Assembly (NCBI GenBank): GCA_030427735.1
Contig: JAUIBP010000005.1
Span: 62,001-126,000, forward strand
DNA from: Bacteroidia bacterium
Lineage (GTDB): Bacteria > Bacteroidota > Bacteroidia > Flavobacteriales > Flavobacteriaceae
Direction of reading: 5' to 3'
Length of the DNA stretch: 64,000 nt
Part shown: in pieces, positions 37,713-45,979 of the stretch
How positions within the stretch are numbered: position 1 is the stretch's first letter
How the letters are laid out: the number at the start of each line of letters is the position of its first letter
Program-made: the position numbers and the translations under genes
The notes under the pieces: model-generated
Told to the model about the DNA's origin: nothing
Database searches by the model: none
What the model saw: only the letters and a program-made list of their open reading frames with translations

Positions 37713-38330
37713 TTAAGATTTTAAAGAGCCTTCAAACGGAATTCGATTTAGAATACTACGCCCGAGAGTTACCTCATCGGCATATTCTAATTCGTCGCCA
37801 ACAGAAATACCTCGTGCAATAGTAGACACCACCACACCATAATCTTGTATCTGCTTAAAAATATAAAAGTTGGTCGTATCGCCTTCCATAGTAGAGCTTA
37901 AAGCAAAAATAAGTTCTTTCACTTTCCCTTCTTTCACTTTATTAACCAAGGAAACAATATTTAAATCGTGCGGACCAATACCATCCATAGGCGAAATTTT
38001 CCCTCCCAAAACATGGTACAAACCTTTAAAGGAACTGGTATTTTCTATGGCCATAACATCCCGAATATCTTCTACAACACAAATAAGATCGTCTTGTCTT
38101 CTCGGGTTTGAGCAAATTTCGCATAATTCGTTATCACTAATATTATTACACGACTTACAAAACTTTATTTCTGTACGCATATTAAGCAATGCTTGCGCTA
38201 ATTGCACGGTTTGCGATTCTGGCTGACGCAGTAAATGCAGTACTAACCGTAAAGCTGTGCGCTTACCTATTCCTGGTAATTGCGACATTTCGCTCACGGC
38301 TTTTTCCAGTAATTTTGAAGAAAATTCCAT
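37713..38330 (-). CDS. recR: Recombination protein RecR
   Basis: A 205-residue protein from the ATG at 38328-38330; upstream in-frame ATGs are disfavoured because a promoter -7 element lies at 38337-38344 and the family length is about 200. It has the N-terminal helix-hairpin-helix [17 protein letters not shown], the zinc finger [16 protein letters not shown] and a Toprim domain starting [14 protein letters not shown]. It works with RecF and RecO to load RecA on gapped DNA. Confidence 0.96.
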   Translation of the reverse strand: MEFSSKLLEKAVSEMSQLPGIGKRTALRLVLHLLRQPESQTVQLAQALLNMRTEIKFCKSCNNISDNELCEICSNPRRQDDLICVVEDIRDVMAIENTSSFKGLYHVLGGKISPMDGIGPHDLNIVSLVNKVKEGKVKELIFALSSTMEGDTTNFYIFKQIQDYGVVVSTIARGISVGDELEYADEVTLGRSILNRIPFEGSLKS

Positions 38331-38336
38331 AGGCAT

Positions 38337-38344
38337 CAAATTTA
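38337..38344 (-). promoter_or_regulatory. Bacteroidetes-type -7 element just before recR
   Basis: On the minus strand this reads TAAATTTG, a perfect TANNTTTG, 6 bp from the recR ATG. It implies a leader of only a few bases and supports the short start. Confidence 0.5.
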
Positions 38345-38361
38345 CAATTTTAGTTTTAAGA

Positions 38362-38393
38362 TTTGCACATGTAACATTGTAATTTGTATTTTG
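38362..38393 (+). promoter_or_regulatory. Candidate promoter of the sodium symporter
   Basis: A TTTG box (38362-38365) and TATTTTG (38387-38393, one base short of TANNTTTG) are separated by 21 bp, close to the preferred spacing. The latter ends 18 bp upstream of the symporter ATG. Confidence 0.4.
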
Positions 38394-38411
38394 GCTTACG
38401 AAAACTAACTT

Positions 38412-39854
38412 ATGAGCGCTACTCAAATTATTTTACTAATAGCAGCCTATTTTGGGGTGTTAATTTTAATTTCCTACATCACCGGAAAAAAAACCGACAA
38501 CAATGCTTTCTTTAAAGGCAATAAACAATCGCCTTGGTACGTAGTTGCCTTTGGTATGATTGGCGCTTCGCTCTCTGGAGTTACTTTTATTTCTGTACCT
38601 GGGTGGATTGAAGCCTCTCAATTTAGTTACATGCAAGTGGTTTTTGGCTACATTGTAGGCTACCTGGTTATTGGCACAGTACTTTTACCATTATATTACC
38701 GCTTAAACCTTACTTCTATCTACACTTATTTAGAAGAGCGTTTTGGCAATTACGCCTACAAAACAGGCGCTTCTTTCTTTTTAATCTCTAGAGTTGTTGG
38801 CGCCAGTTTTAGATTGTTCTTAGTTGCGAACGTATTACAAATTATACTTTTTGATGATTTGGGCATTCAATTCTGGCAAACCGTTACCATTACCGTTTTA
38901 CTTATTTGGCTGTACACCTTTAAATCGGGAATAAAAACCATTGTCTGGACAGACACCCTGCAAACCCTTTTTATGCTCATTGCTGTTGGTGTTGCTATTT
39001 ACTCTGTAAGTCAGGATATTAATTTAAACGGGCAATCGGCTTTGCAGTTTGTATTAGAAAGCGACCTTTCTAAAATGTTCTTTTTTAACGACATTAAAAC
39101 CGCAGATTATTTTTGGAAACAATTTATATCTGGAGCTTTTATAGCTATAGTTATGACTGGTTTAGACCAAGACATGATGCAAAAAAACTTAACCTGTAAA
39201 ACACTTAAAGATGCTCAAAAAAACATGTTTTGGTTTACTATTGTTTTAACCATAACCAATTTTATATTTTTAAGTTTAGGACTTTTACTAACGGTTTACG
39301 CCCAACAAAACGGCATAGATGCCCATAAAGACGACTTATTTCCCATTTTAGCAAAACACCATTTAGGAACGGGCGTTTTTATTTTCTTTTTACTCGGATT
39401 AATTGCCGCTGCCTATAGTAGTGCCGATAGCGCCTTAACCTCGCTTACCACTTCGTTTAGCATAGATATTCTGGATATTGAAAAAAAACACGATAAACCT
39501 AAACAAATAGCAATACGAAAGCGTATTCATGTACTTATCTCTATGCTATTAATATTGGTTATTATTGTTTTTAAATATGTTATTAAAGACGAAAGTGTTA
39601 TTGCTAAATTATTTGTGTTTGCTGGTTATACTTATGGCCCATTATTAGGACTTTACAGTTTTGGATTATTTAGCCGATGGCAAGTTAAAGACAAACTAGT
39701 ACCCTTTGTAGCCATTGCATCGCCAATCTTATCTTATATTATAAGTACCAATAGCTTAAAATGGTTTGGCTTTGAATTTGGATTCTTTATTTTAATACTA
39801 AATGGTTTACTAACTTATTTAGGTTTAATATTGATTCGTAGACAACAAAACTAG
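38412..39854 (+). CDS. Sodium:solute symporter family transporter
   Basis: A 480-residue SSS-family protein with about 13 membrane helices. It has the family pattern [11 protein letters not shown]-like as [14 protein letters not shown], helix 5 and 6 segments [12 protein letters not shown] and [14 protein letters not shown], and [21 protein letters not shown], which includes Na+-coordinating Ser/Ala positions. The substrate is unknown (sugar, proline, pantothenate and others are possible). It is divergent from recR. Its last 30 bp overlap the convergent CoA-binding gene. Confidence 0.9.
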   Translation: MSATQIILLIAAYFGVLILISYITGKKTDNNAFFKGNKQSPWYVVAFGMIGASLSGVTFISVPGWIEASQFSYMQVVFGYIVGYLVIGTVLLPLYYRLNLTSIYTYLEERFGNYAYKTGASFFLISRVVGASFRLFLVANVLQIILFDDLGIQFWQTVTITVLLIWLYTFKSGIKTIVWTDTLQTLFMLIAVGVAIYSVSQDINLNGQSALQFVLESDLSKMFFFNDIKTADYFWKQFISGAFIAIVMTGLDQDMMQKNLTCKTLKDAQKNMFWFTIVLTITNFIFLSLGLLLTVYAQQNGIDAHKDDLFPILAKHHLGTGVFIFFLLGLIAAAYSSADSALTSLTTSFSIDILDIEKKHDKPKQIAIRKRIHVLISMLLILVIIVFKYVIKDESVIAKLFVFAGYTYGPLLGLYSFGLFSRWQVKDKLVPFVAIASPILSYIISTNSLKWFGFEFGFFILILNGLLTYLGLILIRRQQN

Positions 39855-40187
39855 AGTACAAGCTACTTCAAAATGAATGCCATTAGATTTTAACAAAGCA
39901 TACAACTCTGGATTTTCTGTACCTGGATTAAAAATAACACGCTTAGGCTGTAAAGCGATAATATAATCGTAATATTCGGTTTGCCGCTTTGGGTTTAGGT
40001 ACAATGTTATAGTATGTACATTTTTATACGGTTGCAATGCTGTGTCTATTTGAACTCCCGCAACTTCTCCTTGTCGTAAACCAATGGCAAGTGTTTCATG
40101 CTTTGCAGAAACCAAACGATTAATTGCCATATTAGAATATCTAACAGGATTTAAGGAAGCTCCCAAAACTAGTGTTTTTTTATTCAT
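39825..40187 (-). CDS. CoA-binding domain protein (CoA_binding_2)
   Basis: A 120-residue Rossmann-like protein with KKTLVLGASLNPVRYSNMAINRL near the N-terminus and [30 protein letters not shown] near the C-terminus, typical of the small CoA_binding_2 family (YccU-like). The function of free-standing members is not established. It converges with the sodium symporter, with 30 bp of overlapping coding sequence at the 3' ends. Confidence 0.9.
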   Translation of the reverse strand: MNKKTLVLGASLNPVRYSNMAINRLVSAKHETLAIGLRQGEVAGVQIDTALQPYKNVHTITLYLNPKRQTEYYDYIIALQPKRVIFNPGTENPELYALLKSNGIHFEVACTLVLLSTNQY

Positions 40188-40384
40188 AGTGTTAAAACAT
40201 TGTTAATACATATTAATTTTAGTAACAGGTTACAAAGTTAATAGTCTTTCTAACACCAATCAATCATTAAACGAACAGTAACATTTTTAATTAATCCATC
40301 ACCTAAAAAACATAACAATTGCAATTGTTTAAAATAGCCTTATGATATTTTGATGGTTAGTATTACAAGAGCATATTTTAAACC

Positions 40385-40414
40385 AGAAACCCAAGGATTT
40401 AACCTTGGGTTTCT
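40385..40414. other. Perfect 12-bp inverted repeat in a long intergenic gap
   Basis: AGAAACCCAAGG (40385-40396) and CCTTGGGTTTCT (40403-40414) pair perfectly with a six-base loop. Neither side has a good U-run, so it is a weak terminator candidate. It could be part of a small RNA or a protein-binding palindrome. Confidence 0.5.
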
Positions 40415-40599
40415 AAATATTGTATTAAAATTGTTAAAATTCGTTAAATACTGTAAATCAAGACAATAAAAAAACACATTTATAGTTACCTTTATAAGCA
40501 ACATTAAGCGGGTATTATTTTACATTTGAATTAGTCTTCTTACCAAAATCATTTATTCGCAATTCAGTGTTAGTTTTAGAATTGATTTTTAGCAAAATA

Positions 40600-40625
40600 C
40601 AAAAAGCCAAAACAATGTTTTGGCT
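40600..40625 (-). terminator. Intrinsic terminator after fabH
   Basis: AGCCAAAAC (40605-40613) / GTTTTGGCT (40617-40625) with A-run / U-run flanks, 29 bp past the fabH stop on the minus strand. Confidence 0.85.
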
Positions 40626-40653
40626 TTTTCTGTTATATCAATAATTTACTTTT

Positions 40654-41664
40654 TTACCATTTTATAATGGCGCTACCCCAAGTAAAACCACTACCAAAAG
40701 CAGCCAACACAACGGTATCTCCTTCTTTAATTTTTCCTTGCTCCCAAGCCTCGGTTAAGGCTATCGGTATAGAAGCTGCTGTCGTATTTCCGTAAGTCAT
40801 TATATTGTTAAAAACCTGATCGTCTTTTAACTGAAATTTACCTTGTATAAATTGAGATATACGCAAATTGGCTTGGTGCGGTATCAACATATCTATAGCA
40901 TCAGGACTTAATTTATTTGCTTTTAACCCTTCCATAATCACCTCACTAAAACGCACTACCGCATTTTTAAATACAAATTGTCCGTTCATATGCGGCAAAT
41001 AACTTTCATCGTCAGGATTGTTATCAGCCAAAATATCGCTAACCCAGCGCGACCCCATACTTGGCGCCAACAATGCCAGTTCTTCGGCATGCTCGCCTTC
41101 AGAATGCAAATGGGTCGATAAAATTCCTTTATTAGTATCTTCTGTACGGGTTAAAACTGCAGCGCCTGCTCCATCTCCAAAAATCACAGATACGCCACGC
41201 CCTCTAGTTGTTTTATCCAAACCTTTAGAATGTAGCTCACTACCTATTACTAAAACATTTTTGTACATTCCTGTTTTAATAAATTGATCGGCAACAGACA
41301 AACCATAAATAAAACCAGAACATTGGTTACGAATATCTATTGCGCCTACGGTTTTAATATCTAAGGCTTTTTGTACCTGTACTCCAGGCCCAGGAAAATA
41401 ATAATCTGGACTAAGTGTTGCAAACACTATAAAATCGATATCATCTTTATCTATTCCTGCGCGTTCTATAGCTATTTTGGCAGCCTTTACACCCATAACC
41501 GAGGTAGAATCTTCGGAACCCGGCTTTACCCATCTACGCTCCTTAATACCAGTACGTTCCTGAATCCATTCATCATTAGTATCCATCATTTTAGACAAAT
41601 CATCGTTTGTCACCACATTGTCTGGCACATAATGCCCAAGACCAATAATTTTTGAATTATACAT
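40654..41664 (-). CDS. fabH: 3-oxoacyl-ACP synthase III (FabH)
   Basis: A 336-residue condensing enzyme starting fatty-acid synthesis from acyl-CoA and malonyl-ACP. The catalytic triad is visible: Cys in DIRNQCSGFIYGL, His in MLIPHQANLRISQF and Asn in MTYGNTTAASIP. The N-terminus has GLGHYVPDNVVTNDDL and DEWIQERTGIKERRW. It stands alone between a promoter element at 41723-41730 and its own terminator. Another KAS III in a specialised pathway is possible but less likely. Confidence 0.95.
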   Translation of the reverse strand: MYNSKIIGLGHYVPDNVVTNDDLSKMMDTNDEWIQERTGIKERRWVKPGSEDSTSVMGVKAAKIAIERAGIDKDDIDFIVFATLSPDYYFPGPGVQVQKALDIKTVGAIDIRNQCSGFIYGLSVADQFIKTGMYKNVLVIGSELHSKGLDKTTRGRGVSVIFGDGAGAAVLTRTEDTNKGILSTHLHSEGEHAEELALLAPSMGSRWVSDILADNNPDDESYLPHMNGQFVFKNAVVRFSEVIMEGLKANKLSPDAIDMLIPHQANLRISQFIQGKFQLKDDQVFNNIMTYGNTTAASIPIALTEAWEQGKIKEGDTVVLAAFGSGFTWGSAIIKW

Positions 41665-41722
41665 ATTTTATGTTTTTACAGCTCTACATGTTAAGCCCTA
41701 TAATATCTTTAAAAAAGGAAAG

Positions 41723-41730
41723 CAAAATTA
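41723..41730 (-). promoter_or_regulatory. Bacteroidetes-type -7 promoter element for fabH
   Basis: On the minus strand this reads TAATTTTG, a perfect TANNTTTG, 58 bp upstream of the fabH start. A TTTG about 24 bp further upstream may be the -33 box. Confidence 0.55.
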
Positions 41731-41854
41731 CGCATTAAATAACACTTTACTAAACAAATAGCATAATAAATGCCACTTTGTCACTTTTTAATCCTTGGTA
41801 TTTTTTTTGACTATTGAAAGTTCAGAAATAAATCATTAAAAAAACACATATATT

Positions 41855-43765
41855 ATGGCAAAAGGAAGTATTAATGTTTCGGTAGAAAATATCTTTCCAT
41901 TAATTAAAAAGTTCCTATATAGCGATCACGAAATCTTTTTACGTGAATTAATAAGTAACGGAACAGATGCAACTTTAAAACTGAAGCACCTTACCAGTAT
42001 TGGGGAAGCTAAAGTAGAATATGGCAACCCTAAAATTGAAGTTAAAGTAGATAAAGACGGTAAAAAACTTCATATTATAGACCAAGGTATTGGTATGACG
42101 GCTGATGAAGTTGAAAAATATATCAACCAAGTTGCCTTTTCTGGTGCCGAAGAATTTTTAGACAAATACAAAGATTCTGCTAAAGACTCTGGTATTATTG
42201 GTCATTTTGGTTTAGGTTTCTATTCTGCTTTTATGGTTGCCGACAAGGTTGAAATTATTACCAAATCGTACAAAGACGAACCAGCAGCACATTGGACTTG
42301 CGACGGTTCGCCAGAATTTACTTTAGAAGCTTCAGACAAAACCGATAGAGGGACTGAAATTATTCTTCACATCGCTGAAGATTCGACCGAATTTTTAGAA
42401 GAATCGCGCATTAGCAGCTTATTGTCTAAATACAACAAGTTTATGCCAATCCCGATTAAATTCGGAACCAAAGAAGTTAACGATCCTGAGCACGAGCCTG
42501 CAACTATAACCGATAAAGACGGTAAGGAAACCAAAGAACCGCATCGCCAAATTACGGTAGATAATATTATAAACAATCCAAACCCGGCTTGGACCAAACA
42601 ACCAACCGAGTTAGAAACTGAGGATTACCAAAATTTCTACCGCGAGTTGTACCCTATGCAGTTTGAGGAGCCTTTATTCCACATTCACTTAAATGTTGAT
42701 TATCCGTTTAATCTTACCGGAATTTTATATTTCCCTAAGATGACCAACGATATGAACATGCAAAAGGATAAAATTCAGTTATATCAAAATCAAGTATTTG
42801 TAACGGATAATGTTGAAGGCATTGTTCCTGAATTTTTAACCATGTTACGCGGTGTTATCGATTCGCCAGACATTCCGTTAAACGTATCGCGTTCGTATTT
42901 ACAAGCCGATGGCGCGGTTAAAAAGATATCGTCTTACATTACCAGAAAAGTAGCCGATAAATTAAAATCGTTATTCAATAACAATCGCGAAGATTTTGAA
43001 GCAAAATGGAACGATATTAAAATAGTTATCGAATACGGTATGTTGTCTGAAGAAAAATTCTTCGATAAAGCAGAAGCTTTTGCACTTTACCCAACTGTAG
43101 AAGGCAAGCACTACACATACACAGAATTAGAAGAAAAAATTAAAGACAACCAAACCGATAAGGATGGTAAAATGGTTATTCTGTATGCATCAGACAAAGA
43201 TGCACAACACAGCTATATTGCCGATGCCAAAGCTAAAGGTTACGAGGTATTATTATTAGATTCTCCTATCGTTTCTCACTTAATGCAAAAATTAGAAGGC
43301 AGTAAAGAAAACATTACGTTTGCCCGTGTAGATGCCGACCATATTAATAAATTAATTAAGAAAGACGATACCGAAATTTCTAAATTAAGTGAAGACGAGA
43401 AAAAAACTTTAGAAGAGCAATTAAAAGCGGTAATTCCTGCCGATAAATTTATGGTTCAGTTAGAAGCATCAGACAGCGATGCCTCTCCATTTATTATTAC
43501 ACAACCAGAATTTATGCGACGTATGAAAGAAATGCAAGCCACAGGCGGCGGCGGAATGAACATGTTTGGTAGCATGCCAGAAATGTACAATTTAGTTGTA
43601 AACACTAATGCTCCATTAATTTCGGAAATTTTAAACACAGAAGCAGAAGACGATAAAAAACGCTTAATTAACCAAAGTTTAGATTTAGCACGTTTATCTC
43701 AAGGTTTACTAAAAGGCGAAGAACTTACCAAGTTTATTAAACGTAGTTACGAGATGATTAAGTAA
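41855..43765 (+). CDS. htpG: Molecular chaperone HtpG (Hsp90)
   Basis: A 636-residue Hsp90. The GHKL ATPase domain (about residues 1-230) has FLRELISNGTDATLKL, HIIDQGIGMTADEVEKYI and GHFGLGFYSAFMVAD. The middle domain has the catalytic Arg region DSPDIPLNVSRSYLQAD. The C-terminal dimerisation domain follows. The length is normal for the Bacteroidetes form. It is monocistronic, with a strong terminator behind it, and ATG is preceded by an A-rich leader. The ATP-binding helix reads NGTDA instead of the usual NASDA, with the key Asn retained. Confidence 0.97.
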   Translation: MAKGSINVSVENIFPLIKKFLYSDHEIFLRELISNGTDATLKLKHLTSIGEAKVEYGNPKIEVKVDKDGKKLHIIDQGIGMTADEVEKYINQVAFSGAEEFLDKYKDSAKDSGIIGHFGLGFYSAFMVADKVEIITKSYKDEPAAHWTCDGSPEFTLEASDKTDRGTEIILHIAEDSTEFLEESRISSLLSKYNKFMPIPIKFGTKEVNDPEHEPATITDKDGKETKEPHRQITVDNIINNPNPAWTKQPTELETEDYQNFYRELYPMQFEEPLFHIHLNVDYPFNLTGILYFPKMTNDMNMQKDKIQLYQNQVFVTDNVEGIVPEFLTMLRGVIDSPDIPLNVSRSYLQADGAVKKISSYITRKVADKLKSLFNNNREDFEAKWNDIKIVIEYGMLSEEKFFDKAEAFALYPTVEGKHYTYTELEEKIKDNQTDKDGKMVILYASDKDAQHSYIADAKAKGYEVLLLDSPIVSHLMQKLEGSKENITFARVDADHINKLIKKDDTEISKLSEDEKKTLEEQLKAVIPADKFMVQLEASDSDASPFIITQPEFMRRMKEMQATGGGGMNMFGSMPEMYNLVVNTNAPLISEILNTEAEDDKKRLINQSLDLARLSQGLLKGEELTKFIKRSYEMIK

Positions 43766-43782
43766 CCTATTTCAAAATTCTT

Positions 43783-43820
43783 AAAAAAAGCTGCTGTTCA
43801 ACGAATAAGCAGCTTTTTTT
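43783..43820 (+). terminator. Intrinsic terminator after htpG
   Basis: The stem AAAAAAAGCTGCT (43783-43795) / AGCAGCTTTTTTT (43808-43820) with a 12-base loop ends in seven T. Confidence 0.9.
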
Positions 43821-43873
43821 ATTTAAAAATGCTTGAAATTTGCTAAATTAAAATAGCTTAAAAACCCAATCTT

Positions 43874-44926
43874 ATGAAAAATCCTATTCCTATTATCGCT
43901 TTACTATTCTTTAGCTTTTCAATGCACTGCATTGCCCAAACAGATTTCTTAACGAATCTATCTGCCCCTGTTGGAATTCTCTGTAACGGGGACGATTTAT
44001 ATGTAGTAGAAAACAATGCTGGAAAAATCTCCAAAATAGATGTCACCGCAGATCCCCCTGAAGCAAAAGAGCTGATAAGTGGTTTAGAATTCCCCTCTCG
44101 CCTAGCACGCTACAATAACGATTTGTTTATAAGCGAATTTGGAGGAACACATATTTACAAAATAAACATCACAGACACGAATCCTAGTCTTACAACTGTA
44201 ATTTCTGATATAAATAGTCCCGATGGCATTGCTATTTTTGGCCATTATTTATATTTCACCGAAACATATAAAGGCACACTCTCTAGGGTCGATTTAAATC
44301 AAACCACCTTAAATCCTACAGTGGTTGTTTCTGGGTTATCTAGCCCTAAAGATATATTTGTTTATAAAAATGAATTATACATTTGTGAGAGCGGAGCTGA
44401 TAAAGTAACTAAAATCAACTTAAATTCAAATAATCCTTCACGCATCACAGTTTGCACAGCGATTGAATCTTGTCATGGTATTTTTATTGCTAACGACATC
44501 TTATTTGTAACCCAAAGAAACCTTAATAAGGTTTCCAAAATACATCTTAACGATCCAAACAAAGTCGCAGAAGACTTTTTAACCAACATTAACGAATGTG
44601 TCGATATATCTACAAACAGCAACAATACTATAATATACATAACTTCTTATACAGATAATAAAATTGTGAAATACGAAGACAACTTCTTAAACATTAAAGA
44701 CAAGACCTTAAACAAACCTTTAATGGTTACCCCAAACCCAGCTACAAATTACATTACTCTAAAAAACAATACAGAGTCCACCTCTTACACTATTTTCAAT
44801 TTATTGGGTAAACAAATAAAAAAGAGCTACACAGTTGCCAATGCACCTATAGACATAACAGATTTAAACCCTGGGATGTATTTTATTAAAACCGAAAAAA
44901 ACACTTTTAAATTCATAAAAAAATAG
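43874..44926 (+). CDS. Secreted beta-propeller protein with T9SS sorting tail
   Basis: A 350-residue protein with a signal peptide (about residues 1-22, ending HCIAQ). It then has about six repeats of a 45-residue unit with cores such as GDDLYVVENNAGKISKIDV, NDLFISEFGGTHIYKINI and NELYICESGADKVTKINL, the pattern of NHL/SMP-30-like propellers. The last 70 residues (MVTPNPATNYITLKN, FNLLGKQIKK, LNPGMYFIK) are a type A C-terminal sorting domain. It is exported by the type IX system to the surface or medium. Ligand and function are unknown. Confidence 0.85.
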   Translation: MKNPIPIIALLFFSFSMHCIAQTDFLTNLSAPVGILCNGDDLYVVENNAGKISKIDVTADPPEAKELISGLEFPSRLARYNNDLFISEFGGTHIYKINITDTNPSLTTVISDINSPDGIAIFGHYLYFTETYKGTLSRVDLNQTTLNPTVVVSGLSSPKDIFVYKNELYICESGADKVTKINLNSNNPSRITVCTAIESCHGIFIANDILFVTQRNLNKVSKIHLNDPNKVAEDFLTNINECVDISTNSNNTIIYITSYTDNKIVKYEDNFLNIKDKTLNKPLMVTPNPATNYITLKNNTESTSYTIFNLLGKQIKKSYTVANAPIDITDLNPGMYFIKTEKNTFKFIKK

Positions 44927-45020
44927 CACTACCACTACAATTGCTTTTTAGAACACTAAAACACGGCGAATAAAAAAATTATAGTAATTTAGCCGCAATT
45001 AATTTTAGAAATGTTTCCCT

Positions 45021-45389
45021 ATGAAAAAAACATTGTTTTTAGTCCTTTTAGGACTGGCTATTTTAGCTTCAGCATATCTTGCCTTTATTTACTACGTACC
45101 TTACAGTACAGGTACCAGAGCAGGAGAGCTAATAAAAATTAGCAAAAAAGGCATGTTAGTAAAAACATGGGAGGGCGAAATTAGCCAAGGTATTAGTGGC
45201 GCCCAAATTTTTCAATTTTCGGTAATGGATGACGACCAAGAAGTAATTGAAAAATTAAACGAATTACAAGGCCAGTATGTTAAATTAGAATATGTAGAAC
45301 GCTATAAAACCTTTATTTTTTGGGGAGACAGCCGTTATTTTATAACCAAAGTTACCCCAGACAAATCTCCGCATATCGACAAACGTTAA
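45021..45389 (+). CDS. Conserved hypothetical protein with N-terminal membrane anchor
   Basis: A 122-residue protein with a membrane helix or signal anchor (about residues 4-26), followed by a small periplasmic domain with YSTGTRAGELIKISKKGMLVKTWEGEI and YVKLEYVERYKTFIFWGDSRYFITKV. I believe this type is common in flavobacteria and sometimes carries the misleading name '6-phosphogluconate dehydrogenase', for which there is no support here. The role is unknown. Confidence 0.8.
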   Translation: MKKTLFLVLLGLAILASAYLAFIYYVPYSTGTRAGELIKISKKGMLVKTWEGEISQGISGAQIFQFSVMDDDQEVIEKLNELQGQYVKLEYVERYKTFIFWGDSRYFITKVTPDKSPHIDKR

Positions 45390-45485
45390 TAACAACACTC
45401 ATTTATACTTTAAAATCTAAACCGCATTGCATTAGGTTGATTCTTGAATTTTGATTAACTTTAAAACAAACTGTTTTAGCAAGTT

Positions 45486-45881
45486 ATGAAATCTCTAATT
45501 CAAAAATTAAAATTCCATAAACACGACGACGTTTTAATTCTTAACGAACCAGAAGATTTCTTACCCTTTATTGAAGAATTGAATGCTACAATTACCAGTT
45601 CGTTAATTAAAACCTCTTGTGTAGATTGCGCTTTATTGTTTATTACATCTAAAAAGCAATTGTTTAGCCAAATGCTTACTTTATTTCCTAAACTTAAAGA
45701 CGATTCGGTACTGTGGATTGCTTACCCCAATAGTGTTTCGAAAGCAGAAATTCTAGAACTTTACAACAACGATATTTGGGATGAGTTGATGGACTATCGC
45801 CTTCAACCAGTAAGAAAAATAGAACTTAACAGCGACTGGGATGCTCTGCGCTTCAGAAAAATCGAATACCTAAAACCATAA
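45486..45881 (+). CDS. Conserved hypothetical protein, DUF3052-like
   Basis: A 131-residue soluble protein. DDVLILNEPEDF near the start, and SVLWIAYPNS followed by the W-rich end SDWDALRFRKIEYLKP, recall DUF3052 proteins, whose role is unknown. It has its own start with an A-rich leader and a 96-bp gap on the left and 98-bp gap on the right, so it may be monocistronic. The assignment to that family is by general pattern. Confidence 0.75.
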   Translation: MKSLIQKLKFHKHDDVLILNEPEDFLPFIEELNATITSSLIKTSCVDCALLFITSKKQLFSQMLTLFPKLKDDSVLWIAYPNSVSKAEILELYNNDIWDELMDYRLQPVRKIELNSDWDALRFRKIEYLKP

Positions 45882-45979
45882 GCTGAATCACTTAAACTTT
45901 AAAATTTAACAAAAAGCAGTTAAAACTTATGTGCTTTAAAAGTTAGATTTTTGCTTTACCTTTATACAGGATTTCAACT

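Larger units (their letters stand above)
40188..40653. other. Intergenic region between the CoA-binding gene and fabH
   Basis: The 466-bp gap holds the fabH terminator (40600-40625) and a perfect hairpin at 40385-40414 described separately. A 38-codon plus-strand frame (40353-40469) runs through that hairpin but has no recognisable product. Nothing else is seen. Confidence 0.5.

Noticed and set aside
40353-40469. 38-codon plus-strand frame through the hairpin before fabH
   Set aside because: The frame is likely by chance; no promoter match and no recognisable product.
45021-45389. 6-phosphogluconate dehydrogenase annotation
   Set aside because: The 122-residue protein is far too short and lacks a dinucleotide-binding fold; the name is probably an error carried between databases.
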